From Kiritimatiellia bacterium (GTDB lineage: Bacteria > Verrucomicrobiota > Kiritimatiellia > RFP12 > UBA1067), in NCBI GenBank assembly GCA_017385345.1, contig JAFNRY010000065.1:1-8202 (forward strand): a stretch of DNA of 8,202 nt, given 5' to 3'. Shown here one piece after another: positions 1 to 6,975 of the stretch; the stretch's first letter is position 1; each line of letters begins with the position of its first letter. Both the position numbers and the translations under genes were made by a program. The notes beneath the pieces are model-generated. The model saw only the letters and a list, made by a program, of their open reading frames with translations. It was not told the DNA's origin and did no database searches.

Positions 1-1512
1 CCCGTGAACAGGACGGACGGAAACGACCAGATATACCGCACGCAGCGCGAGAAGTACAAGGCGATCGTGGCCGACGTGGCGGAGCGCCACGCGAAGGGCC
101 AGCCCGTGCTGCTCGGCACCGTTACGGTGGACACGTCCGAGATACTTTCGCGGATGCTGAAGATGGCGCACGTGCCGCACGAGGTGTTGAACGCGAAGAA
201 CCACGCGCGCGAGGCGGAGATCGTGGCGCTCGCTGGCATGCGCGGCGCCGTCACGATCGCGACGAACATGGCCGGCCGCGGAACTGACATCAAGCTCGGG
301 CCGGGCGTCACTGATCTCGGCGGTCTCCACGTGATCGGATCCGAGCGGCACGAGTCGCGGCGCATCGACCGCCAGCTGCGCGGCCGCTGCTCGCGCCAGG
401 GCGACCCCGGCAGTTCCCAGTTCTTCATTTCGCTGGAAGACCAGCTCATGCGTCTCTTCGGCTCGCAGCGCATAGCCGGCCTCATGCAGCGCCTCGGCCT
501 GCAGGAGGGCGAGGTCATGGAGCACCGCTGGCTGAACTGCTCGGTCGAGACGGCCCAGCGCCGCGTCGAGCAGCAGCACTACGCCATCCGCAAACGCACG
601 CTCGAATACGACGATGTGATGAACAGGCAGCGCGCGATCGTGTACGAACTGCGCGGCCGCATCCTCCAGGGCGACGCGGAGACGGTGCACGGAATCATAC
701 TCGACGTTTTCAACGATCTTGTGCGCTCCCAGTGCGAACGCTATCTTTCAAGCGAGAAGGATTCGCAGGTCGAGGACTTCCTCGCGTGGCTCGGAGTCGC
801 GTTCCCGGTGTCCGTTTCGGCGGAGGAGCTCGCGCCGCTGCGCGGCCGCCCGGTGGAGGCCGGCGATCTCGTGTTCGGGCGCGTCGAGGCGGCCTACGAA
901 ACCAAGTGCGCCGGCGAAGACCAGGAGACGCTGCCGTTCATGGAGCGCGGCGTATTTCTCAGCGTGATCGATCGCGAATGGCAGGATTATCTGCGCGCGA
1001 TGGACGATTTGCGCCACGGCGTGAATCTGCGCGCCTACGGCCAGCGCGATCCCCTCATCGAATACAAGAAGGAGGCGTTCGGAATGTTCGAGCAGCTCAT
1101 GGCCTCGATCAAGACGAAAGTCTCCTCCGCCGAGTTCCGCAGCACTACCGCCGCCAATCTCAGGCGCATGCTCGCGGCGATGGAGGCGGCGAAGGCGCGT
1201 TCGCGGACGAACGAAGAGGCGATCCAGGCAGACGGCGACAGGAGCGCCGGCGCGGAATCGCCGGCGGGGCGCGCGCCCCGTCCGGCCGCCGCGGCGCCCG
1301 CCCGCCCGGCGAACGCCGAAGAGAACCGGCAGGCCGTCGCCGACGTGTTCGCGTCGCTGATGGCGCGCACCCCCGGAATGCCGCCGTCGCCGCCGGCCGT
1401 CCGCCCCGCCGCCGCGGGAGGCCCAGCCGCGCCGTCCGTCGGCCGCAACGACCCGTGCCCCTGCGGCTCGGGCAAAAAGTACAAGAAATGCTGCGGAAGG
1501 AACCTCGCATGA
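1..1512 (+). CDS. secA: SecA preprotein translocase ATPase, C-terminal part (5' end outside window)
   Basis: SecA is the cytoplasmic ATPase motor that drives unfolded preproteins through the SecYEG channel. The frame is open from base 1, and its first residues (P-V-N-R) match the V-P-T-N-R stretch inside known SecAs, so the GTG at 4 is internal and the gene begins upstream. About 503 residues are present. The rest of nucleotide-binding domain 2 includes motif V (TNMAGRGTD, nt 262-288) and motif VI (QLRGRCSRQGD, nt 373-405). The scaffold signature LEYDDVMNRQR starts at nt 601, and the conserved LRHGVNLRAYGQRDPLIEYK block lies near nt 1009-1068. An Ala/Pro/Gly-rich linker (about nt 1230-1440) leads to a zinc-binding SEC-C tail, CPCGSGKKYKKCC (nt 1456-1494), which in the family binds SecB or ribosomes. 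Motif V runs directly into the GGLHVIG block, without the insertion E. coli SecA has there. In motif VI the usual R-S-G-R is R-C-S-R. The last codons overlap ispD. Confidence 0.97.
   Translation, partial: PVNRTDGNDQIYRTQREKYKAIVADVAERHAKGQPVLLGTVTVDTSEILSRMLKMAHVPHEVLNAKNHAREAEIVALAGMRGAVTIATNMAGRGTDIKLGPGVTDLGGLHVIGSERHESRRIDRQLRGRCSRQGDPGSSQFFISLEDQLMRLFGSQRIAGLMQRLGLQEGEVMEHRWLNCSVETAQRRVEQQHYAIRKRTLEYDDVMNRQRAIVYELRGRILQGDAETVHGIILDVFNDLVRSQCERYLSSEKDSQVEDFLAWLGVAFPVSVSAEELAPLRGRPVEAGDLVFGRVEAAYETKCAGEDQETLPFMERGVFLSVIDREWQDYLRAMDDLRHGVNLRAYGQRDPLIEYKKEAFGMFEQLMASIKTKVSSAEFRSTTAANLRRMLAAMEAAKARSRTNEEAIQADGDRSAGAESPAGRAPRPAAAAPARPANAEENRQAVADVFASLMARTPGMPPSPPAVRPAAAGGPAAPSVGRNDPCPCGSGKKYKKCCGRNLA
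1497..1501 (+). promoter_or_regulatory. Ribosome binding site for ispD inside the secA 3' end
   Basis: AAGGA lies 7 bases before the ispD ATG, within the codons for the Cys-Gly-Arg-Asn tail of SecA. It fixes the ispD start and implies that ispD is translated from the secA transcript by coupling or reinitiation. Confidence 0.7.
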
Positions 1513-2177
1513 CGACTGCAATAATACTCGCCGCCGGAAAATCCGAGCGCATGGGCACGGGCGTCGACAAGGCGTTTCTCAGTCTCGTGAGCAAGCCCGT
1601 CGTCGCATGGTCGATGCTCGCCTTCGAGCGCTGCCGCGACATCGACAGGATAATCCTCGTCGTGCGCAAGACGCAGATGGACGCCGCGAAGGCTTTGGCG
1701 AAGATGTTCGGGATTTCTAAGCTCCAGGCCGTCGTCGCTGGGGGCTCGAGAAGGCAGGATTCCGTGAAGGCGGGTCTCGCGGCGTGCGCGCCGGAGACGC
1801 GCATCGTCGCGGTGCACGACGGCGCGCGTCCGATGGTCGCCGGATCCACGATCTCCGCCGTCGTCCAGGCCGCGATGAAGTGCGGCGCCGCCACCGTCGG
1901 CCGCCGCATAACCGATACCGTCAAGCGCGTTTCGAAGAGCGGCGCCGTGGAAGGGACCGAGGACCGCGAGAAGCTCTGGACCGTCCAGACCCCGCAGGCT
2001 TTCGATGCGAAGCTGCTGAAGGAGGCGTACGCGGCCAACGGCGCGAAGGCCGTGACGGACGATTGCGCGCTCGTCGAACTCTCCGGCGCGAAACCGAAGA
2101 TCGTCGAAAGCAATCTTCCCAATTTCAAAATCACCACCGTCGAAGACCTGCAGGTCGCCGGATCCCTCTTGAGGTAG
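1509..2177 (+). CDS. ispD: 2-C-methyl-D-erythritol 4-phosphate cytidylyltransferase (IspD)
   Basis: IspD joins CTP and 2-C-methyl-D-erythritol 4-phosphate to give CDP-methylerythritol, the third step of the MEP route to isoprenoid precursors, in the cytoplasm. The 222-residue product has the usual family length and one GT-A-type nucleotidyltransferase domain. Visible motifs are the N-terminal CTP loop LAAGKSERMG (residues 7-16, with R14 and K21 as the likely catalytic basic pair), RRQDSVKAGL (81-90), VHDGARP (102-108), DTVKR (136-140), VQTPQAF, TDDCALVE and a C-terminal NFKITTVEDL. The loop that is usually P-K-Q reads D-K-A here, keeping the lysine. The ATG overlaps the secA stop (ATGA) and has AAGGA 7 bases upstream, so this start is well supported although the frame is open further upstream. 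No ispF is fused or adjacent. Other sugar or polyol cytidylyltransferases are related, but the motif set fits IspD best. Confidence 0.92.
   Translation: MTTAIILAAGKSERMGTGVDKAFLSLVSKPVVAWSMLAFERCRDIDRIILVVRKTQMDAAKALAKMFGISKLQAVVAGGSRRQDSVKAGLAACAPETRIVAVHDGARPMVAGSTISAVVQAAMKCGAATVGRRITDTVKRVSKSGAVEGTEDREKLWTVQTPQAFDAKLLKEAYAANGAKAVTDDCALVELSGAKPKIVESNLPNFKITTVEDLQVAGSLLR
2171..2175 (+). promoter_or_regulatory. Ribosome binding site for the metallophosphoesterase gene
   Basis: GAGGT sits 9 bases before the ATG at 2185 and overlaps the last codons of ispD. It supports that start and translational coupling with ispD. Confidence 0.5.
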
Positions 2178-2184
2178 TACCGAT

Positions 2185-2928
2185 ATGGACGCGCCAGCGA
2201 GGAAGATAGCCGTTTTCGGAGACGTCCACGCCAACATTGACGCGCTGGAGGCGGTTCTCGCCGACAGCCGGGCGCAAGGTGCGACGGAGTATCTTTGCAC
2301 CGGCGACGTGATCGGCTACGGCGCGAGGCCGCGCGAGTGCATCGATGCCGTGCGCGGGCTCGGCTGCCCGGTCGTCAAAGGCAACCACGACCACTACGTC
2401 TCGTCGCCGGACGGCGACATCGACGATTTCAACCCCGCGGCCGCGCTCGCCATACGGTGGACCAGGGACGAACTGCGAGCGGAGGATGTCGATTGGCTGG
2501 CGGGGCTTCCGTTCACCTCCATAAGGACGGGAATCCTCCTCGTGCACGCCACCATGGACAGGCCCGAGGAGTTCGGCTACGTATTCGACAACCAGCAGGC
2601 AGCGACCAATTTCATCTGGCAGAAGCAGCCGCTTTGCTTCCACGGCCACACCCACTGCCCGATGATATACGAGAAGCAGATGTCGGGCGTATTCAGGATC
2701 GATCCGCAGGATTTCCGGCTCGCGCCCGGAAGGAAGTATTTCATAAACGTCGGGTCCGTGGGGCAGCCGCGCAATGGCGACCCGCGGGCTTCGTACGTCC
2801 TCTATTCGCCGCTCGAGAGGACTCTCGAGTTCCGCAGGGTGGAGTACGACGTCGGAGCGGCGCAGGCGAAGATACTCGAGGCGGGGCTGCCGCCGAGGCT
2901 CGCGGAAAGGCTCGCGGCCGGGCGGTGA
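2185..2928 (+). CDS. YfcE/MJ0936-like calcineurin-superfamily metallophosphoesterase
   Basis: This is a probable cytoplasmic metal-dependent phosphoesterase of 247 residues, made of a single domain. The complete dinuclear metal site is visible: GDVH (D13, H15), GDVIGYG (D41), GNHD (N67, H68, D69), the histidine in LLVHAT (H121) and GHTH (residues 154-157). The block INVGSVGQPRNGDPRASYVL (187-206) is typical of the YfcE/MJ0936-like subgroup (Metallophos_2). There is no signal peptide or membrane segment. Known relatives act on phosphodiesters or phosphomonoesters in assays, but the physiological substrate is usually unknown, and nothing here reveals it. The gene starts 7 bases after ispD and is followed 66 bases later by gyrB, so it is probably co-transcribed with both. 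The gene order alone does not tie it to isoprenoid or DNA metabolism. Confidence 0.9.
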   Translation: MDAPARKIAVFGDVHANIDALEAVLADSRAQGATEYLCTGDVIGYGARPRECIDAVRGLGCPVVKGNHDHYVSSPDGDIDDFNPAAALAIRWTRDELRAEDVDWLAGLPFTSIRTGILLVHATMDRPEEFGYVFDNQQAATNFIWQKQPLCFHGHTHCPMIYEKQMSGVFRIDPQDFRLAPGRKYFINVGSVGQPRNGDPRASYVLYSPLERTLEFRRVEYDVGAAQAKILEAGLPPRLAERLAAGR

Positions 2929-2994
2929 CGCGGGCGCGGCGGAAGGCGTTTCGAAGACGGCGCCGGCAGGCAAAAGGCAAAAGCAGAGACAAAG

Positions 2995-5208
2995 ATGGGA
3001 TTCAAGGAAATGTCCGAAGGCAACTACAACGCGGAAAACATACAGGTTCTCGAGGGAATGGAGGCCGTGCGCAAGCGCCCGGCCATGTACATAGGCGACA
3101 CCGGCGAACGGGGCTACCACCATCTGGTTTACGAGGTCGTGGACAACTCCATCGACGAGGCTCTCGCGGGCTACTGCACGGCGGTGGACGTCACGGTCAA
3201 CGCCGACGGTTCGCTCACGGTGAAGGACGACGGTCGCGGCATACCGGTGGACATGCACCCGACGCAGAAGAAGCCCGCGATCGAGGTCGTCCTCACGGTG
3301 CTGCACGCGGGCGGCAAGTTCGACGGCTCCAACTACAAGGTGTCGGGCGGCCTCCACGGCGTCGGCGTGTCGTGCGTGAACGCGCTTTCCGAATGGATGA
3401 AGGTCGAAGTCCGGCGCGGCGGGAAGATCCACCGCATCGAGTTCTCGCGCGGACACGTGACGAAGCCTCTCGAAATCGTCGGCGAATGCGGCGACGAGAC
3501 CGGGACGAGCGTGACGTTCTTCCCCGACCACACGATTTTCAGCTGCCGCGCCTTCAAGCCGGACGTCCTGTGCGCGCGCCTCCGCGAGCTCGCCTTCCTG
3601 AACAAGGGCGTGACGATCCGCTTCCGCGACGAAGAGAGCGAACAGCGCCGCGAGGAGACTTTCCGCTACGACGGCGGCATCGACGAGTTCGTGCTCTACC
3701 TCGACCAGAACAAGAAGCCGCTTTCCCCCGTCATGCACTTCGAAGGCTCGAGGGAGGGCACTACGGGCACGGTGCAGGCCGAGGTCAGCCTCCAGTACAC
3801 CGACAGCTACAACACCGTCGAGCAGACGTACTGCAACAACATCAGGACCATCGAGGGCGGAACCCATCTTTCCGGCTTCAGACGCGCGCTTACATCGACG
3901 ATCAACAAGTACGGAACGGACAACAAGCTCATCAAGGACAAGGAGCGCGAGATGCTTTCCGGCGACGACATGCGCGAAGGGTTGACCGCCGTCGTGTCCG
4001 TCAAAGTTCCGCAGCCGCAGTTCGAGGGGCAGACGAAAACCAAGCTCGGGAACGGCGAAGTGGAAGGCATTGTAAGTTCGATAGTCGGCGAAAAGCTGAT
4101 GACGTTCTTCGAGGAGAATCCCGCCGTCGCGAAGATCGTGATCGAGAAGACGCTGCTCGCGGCGCGTGCGCGCGAGGCGGCGCGGGCGGCGAGGGAATCG
4201 ACGCGCCGCAAAGGCGTGATGGACGGACTTTCGCTCCCCGGCAAGCTTTCCGACTGCTCGTGCCGCGATCCGGAGAAGTCAGAGTTGTATCTCGTCGAGG
4301 GCGACTCCGCCGGCGGCAGCGCCAAGGACGGCCGCGACCGCGCGACCCAGGCGATCCTGCCGCTCAGGGGCAAGGTCCTCAACGTCGAGAAGGCGCGCAT
4401 CGACCGCGTCCTCGCCAACAACGAAATACGCTCGCTCATAACCGCCATCGGCTGCGGCTTCGGCGACGACTGGGACATCTCCAAGGCTCGCTACCACAAG
4501 ATCATCATCATGACCGATGCCGACGTGGACGGCTCGCACATCAGAACCCTTCTCCTCACTTTCTTCTACCGCAAGATGCCCGAGCTCATCGAGCGCGGCT
4601 ACGTCTATCTCGCCCAGCCGCCGCTCTACAAGGTCGAGCGCAGAAAGCGGATCGAATACGTCCTGACCGACGAAGACCTGACGAAGAAGCTTCTCGTCCT
4701 CGGGCTCGACGACTTCGAGGTGAAGGACAAGACGGGCGCCGCCATGGACAAGGAGCGCGCCAACGGCTTCATGCGCCTGCTGGCCGAGATAGAGAGCACG
4801 TCGAAGATGGTGGAGGAGCGCGGCTTCGACCCGAAGGAGCTTCTTGCCGATCCCGAGGCCAAAGGCTCTGGCGCCTCGATGCTGAAGAAGGAGTTTTCAT
4901 CCCTCGAAGGCTACGGCTACGGGCCGGAGGACTGGTTCGGCGGCAGATTGCAGAAGACGCTCGACGAAGTGCGCGCGCACGGCAAGAACGGTCTTTCGAT
5001 CTACCGTTTCAAAGGCCTCGGCGAGATGGACAAGGAAGAGCTTTTCGACACGACCATGGACCCCGCGAAGCGCCACATGCTGCGCGTACGGCTTTCGGAC
5101 GCTGCCGAGGCCGACAGGATATTCTCGCTGCTGATGGGCGACGAGGTCGAGCCTCGCCGCCGGTTCATCGAGGAAAACGCCTTGAACGTCCGCAATCTCG
5201 ACTTCTGA
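2995..5208 (+). CDS. gyrB: DNA gyrase subunit B
   Basis: GyrB is the ATPase subunit of DNA gyrase, which with GyrA introduces negative supercoils. The 737-residue product has all GyrB parts. In the GHKL ATPase domain these are EVVDNSIDEAL (E47 catalytic base, N51), DDGRGIP (D78) and HAGGKF with GGLHGVGVSCVNALS (residues 104-131). A transducer domain follows. The TOPRIM domain has EGDSAGG from E435 and DADVDGSH with metal ligands D508, D510 and D512. The tail includes Q653-K-T-L and RFKGLGEM (671-678). The text AILPLRGKVLNVEKAR favours GyrB over ParE. Compared with the short Bacillus type (about 640 residues), about 80 extra residues lie between the end of TOPRIM and the tail (about 562-650), fewer than the E. 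coli insertion. The start is uncertain: ATG 2995 has no clear ribosome site, and an in-frame ATG at 3010 has AAGGA only one base upstream. Neither dnaN nor recF is next to it. Confidence 0.96.
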   Translation: MGFKEMSEGNYNAENIQVLEGMEAVRKRPAMYIGDTGERGYHHLVYEVVDNSIDEALAGYCTAVDVTVNADGSLTVKDDGRGIPVDMHPTQKKPAIEVVLTVLHAGGKFDGSNYKVSGGLHGVGVSCVNALSEWMKVEVRRGGKIHRIEFSRGHVTKPLEIVGECGDETGTSVTFFPDHTIFSCRAFKPDVLCARLRELAFLNKGVTIRFRDEESEQRREETFRYDGGIDEFVLYLDQNKKPLSPVMHFEGSREGTTGTVQAEVSLQYTDSYNTVEQTYCNNIRTIEGGTHLSGFRRALTSTINKYGTDNKLIKDKEREMLSGDDMREGLTAVVSVKVPQPQFEGQTKTKLGNGEVEGIVSSIVGEKLMTFFEENPAVAKIVIEKTLLAARAREAARAARESTRRKGVMDGLSLPGKLSDCSCRDPEKSELYLVEGDSAGGSAKDGRDRATQAILPLRGKVLNVEKARIDRVLANNEIRSLITAIGCGFGDDWDISKARYHKIIIMTDADVDGSHIRTLLLTFFYRKMPELIERGYVYLAQPPLYKVERRKRIEYVLTDEDLTKKLLVLGLDDFEVKDKTGAAMDKERANGFMRLLAEIESTSKMVEERGFDPKELLADPEAKGSGASMLKKEFSSLEGYGYGPEDWFGGRLQKTLDEVRAHGKNGLSIYRFKGLGEMDKEELFDTTMDPAKRHMLRVRLSDAAEADRIFSLLMGDEVEPRRRFIEENALNVRNLDF

Positions 5209-5212
5209 AACG

Positions 5213-5229
5213 GCGCGCCGACGGCGCGC
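5213..5229. other. Short GC hairpin just after gyrB
   Basis: GCGCGCC and GGCGCGC form a perfect 7-bp stem around a 3-base loop, four bases past the gyrB stop. On the + strand no T-run follows, so it is not a terminator in that direction. On the - strand it is followed by CGTTTCAG, a very weak T-run, so it might slow or end transcripts coming from the response regulator. Its role is uncertain; it may also protect the mRNA end. Confidence 0.4.
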
Positions 5230-5237
5230 AAGCGGAT

Positions 5238-5271
5238 ACTCCGCGCCTACGGGCGCGGAGTTCTTTTTTTT
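5238..5271 (+). terminator. Intrinsic terminator of the secA-ispD-gyrB unit
   Basis: A perfect 10-bp stem (ACTCCGCGCC, 5238-5247, with GGCGCGGAGT, 5252-5261) closes a TACG loop, a member of the very stable UNCG tetraloop class. It is followed directly by TCTTTTTTTT (5262-5271). This is a textbook Rho-independent terminator for gyrB transcription. Its last T is also the final base of the stop codon of the convergent regulator gene. On the - strand the same hairpin has its A-run in front and no T-run behind, so it should not end transcription efficiently from that side. Confidence 0.92.
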
Positions 5272-5870
5272 CAGGCGCGGAGTATTCCGAGCGAGTAGGC
5301 GCGGCTTACGGCGGAAGTCGCGTTCGGGCAGTCGAGCTTGCCCATTATCCCCTTGAGATGGGTCTTCACCGACTCCGGCCCTATGCCGAGTTCGGCGGCG
5401 ATCTTGTCGCGCTGGAGCCCTTTCGCCGCAAGGCGCAGAACGTCCATTTCGCGGGCGGTGAGAAGGGAAGGCGCGGCCTGGAACTCCTCCTTCGCGAAGA
5501 GCAGCGCGCCCGAGGCGACGTCGCGTATTATCGAAGAGAGCCTGTCCTGGTCGATGTCCTTCGGGAGGTAGGCGGAGGCGCCTTCGCGTTCGGCGCGCGC
5601 TTCCTCCTCCGCCAGCGGCATCCCCGCGAGAAACACCACCTTTGCGCGGCTTCCGCGCTCTTTCAGTTTCGCGAGGAGTTCGAATCCCCCGGCGCGCGGC
5701 ATTCGTATGTCGCTCAGGACGACGTCGGGGTCGAACTTCGCCGCCTTCACGGCCGCGTCCTCGCCGTCCACCGCCGTCCCTGCGATTTCGAAACCGCCTT
5801 CGCTCGCGAGCATGGCCTCCAGCCCCTCGCGAACCATCGGATGGTCGTCCGCTATCAATACTTTGACCAT
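5271..5870 (-). CDS. NarL/FixJ-family response regulator (receiver plus LuxR-type HTH)
   Basis: This is a 199-residue two-domain response regulator, expected to bind DNA when its receiver is phosphorylated. The receiver (about 1-120) has the acidic pair D8-D9, the phosphoacceptor D54 in LSDIRMP and the conserved lysine K104 in AYLPKD. The LuxR-type helix-turn-helix (about 137-199) reads LTAREMDVLRLAAKG, then IAAELGIGPESVKTHL and an IMGKLDCPN recognition-helix end, all typical. The conserved Thr/Ser switch residue at the end of beta-strand 4 is Ala (A82 in VVFLAG), which may alter phosphorylation signalling. The ATG lies 7 bases after the pilin-like gene's stop and has no clear ribosome site, so translation is probably coupled. 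No histidine kinase is present in the window, so its partner is unknown. A role in controlling the pilin-like cassette is inferred from position only. Confidence 0.93.
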   Translation of the reverse strand: MVKVLIADDHPMVREGLEAMLASEGGFEIAGTAVDGEDAAVKAAKFDPDVVLSDIRMPRAGGFELLAKLKERGSRAKVVFLAGMPLAEEEARAEREGASAYLPKDIDQDRLSSIIRDVASGALLFAKEEFQAAPSLLTAREMDVLRLAAKGLQRDKIAAELGIGPESVKTHLKGIMGKLDCPNATSAVSRAYSLGILRA

Positions 5871-5877
5871 TGCCGCG

Positions 5878-6933
5878 TCAGCGTTCGATCTTCGTGAATT
5901 TGTGCGACGTCGCGTCGTACTGGACCGTCGTGCCCTGGCAGTACCATTTCGTCAGTTCCTGCAGTTCCGACGCCGAGATGTACGGCTGCTTCGAGCCGGG
6001 TTTCATCGGGAAGGATATTTTTTCGGCGTGCCCGTCGAGGAATACGACGTGCGCCGTAAGGTCGCGGCCGGATTTGTGGTTCACGCCGATCGTCTCGTTG
6101 TATCCGCCGGCGCTCGAATCCTTGAACTGCAGGATGCCGTCCGACGAGGTGTCGCAGCCGGAGTTGAACCGCGGCTCGATCCCTTCGATCGCGTCCTCCC
6201 ACTGTATCTCGGCGAACAGGAGTATCTGCGCCGCCCTGCGCCCCGTGAAGTCGTTTTCGCCGTACGCCACGCCGGTGTTGTTCCCGCCGCCGATGATGTC
6301 GTTCTTGCTTTCCTGCCAGCCGAAATAGGCATTCATCGCGTAGCTCCACAGCGGTTCGAGCTTGCCGCGCGTCTGGGATTTGAAGTATCTCGAAATCGGG
6401 TGGCACGGGCATACGTACACGGAGGCGTTGTGGTTCACGAAGTCCCAGAGCCCGCCCATTTCGATGCAGTACTTCCGTTTCGAGTTCTCGTATTTCGTGC
6501 CGGGGGCTTCGTAGGCGCTGCCGGTCGAGCCGGCGTCGCCGTACCCGGATATGCTGGAGCCGCCCTTTCTGCCGCGGAACCGCGACATGTTGGAGTCGGT
6601 GTCGATCTTCTCCACCGGATAGGCAGGGCTCGGGTTGAACCAGTTGATCCAGCCCGGATGCTCGTAGATTTCGATGCTGCCGCCGCCGGTTCCGCCGGAG
6701 TAGGTTTCGCGGCTGCCGGCGGTCGGATAGCTGCCGCCCGTGGACGTCGTCGTGGCCGCCGCGTACTGGTGGACGGCGCGCGCGAGCGACGTCATGTTGC
6801 CGAGGCATTTCACGGCGCGCGCCGCGTCTGTCCCGCCGGAGAGCTTCGTGACCAGCACCGACATCAATATGCCGAGTATGCCGATGACCACCATCAGCTC
6901 TATCAAAGTGAATCCCCTGCTGTTTTTCTCCAT
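5878..6933 (-). CDS. Prepilin-type protein with H-Xn-DG C-terminal signature (pseudopilin-like)
   Basis: The protein has a type IV prepilin N-terminus: a short charged leader, then G|FTLIEL with the mature Phe1 and Glu5 that prepilin peptidase and fibre assembly use, followed by a hydrophobic helix of about 20 residues (MVVIGILGILMSVLV). It should sit in the inner membrane until assembled. The mature part is Gly/Ser/Tyr-rich, with VYVCPCHP and WSYAMNAYFG motifs. Its C-terminus, NHKSGRDLTAHVVFLDGH, recalls the pilin-processing-associated H-X9-DG domain common in PVC bacteria, but 13 rather than 9 residues separate the first His from Asp-Gly. Two in-frame ATGs are possible. I chose 6933 (351 residues) because AGGAG lies 7 bases upstream of it but only 1 base from the ATG at 6939 (353 residues). 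The gene sits between a large unknown protein and a response regulator. It could be a minor pilin, a T2SS-like pseudopilin or a surface-layer component; the substrate or partner is unknown. Confidence 0.9.
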   Translation of the reverse strand: MEKNSRGFTLIELMVVIGILGILMSVLVTKLSGGTDAARAVKCLGNMTSLARAVHQYAAATTTSTGGSYPTAGSRETYSGGTGGGSIEIYEHPGWINWFNPSPAYPVEKIDTDSNMSRFRGRKGGSSISGYGDAGSTGSAYEAPGTKYENSKRKYCIEMGGLWDFVNHNASVYVCPCHPISRYFKSQTRGKLEPLWSYAMNAYFGWQESKNDIIGGGNNTGVAYGENDFTGRRAAQILLFAEIQWEDAIEGIEPRFNSGCDTSSDGILQFKDSSAGGYNETIGVNHKSGRDLTAHVVFLDGHAEKISFPMKPGSKQPYISASELQELTKWYCQGTTVQYDATSHKFTKIER

Positions 6934-6940
6934 CTCCATT

Positions 6941-6945
6941 CTCCT
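6941..6945 (-). promoter_or_regulatory. Ribosome binding site of the pilin-like gene
   Basis: On the - strand AGGAG precedes the ATG at 6933 by 7 bases and the ATG at 6939 by 1 base. It therefore favours the downstream start, giving a 7-residue leader (MEKNSRG). Confidence 0.65.
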
Positions 6946-6975
6946 GCCTTTGCGTTGCTCCGGCCGCCTCCGGCG

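Noticed and set aside
1035..2300. Antisense open frame (421 codons) over secA and ispD
   Set aside because: No recognisable domain; both sense genes are unambiguous families with good start signals.
2968..2981. Tandem AGGCAAA repeat before gyrB
   Set aside because: Only two 7-base copies; likely chance. It lies too far from the ATG at 2995 to be a good ribosome site.
2929..2994. Possible gyrB promoter or supercoiling-sensitive control site
   Set aside because: No convincing -35/-10 pair is visible in this GC-rich 66-base gap, so read-through from upstream is the simpler view.
2131..3867. Long antisense open frame (578 codons) across the phosphoesterase and gyrB
   Set aside because: Its translation is low-complexity, rich in Arg, Ala, Val and His with no motif, and the opposite strand encodes two clearly recognisable enzymes. 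High GC produces such stop-free shadows.
2295..5897. A 1200-codon + strand open frame overlapping the phosphoesterase, gyrB and the regulator
   Set aside because: It is extremely Arg-rich, runs through a terminator and spans both sense and antisense genes. It is a shadow frame of GC-rich DNA.
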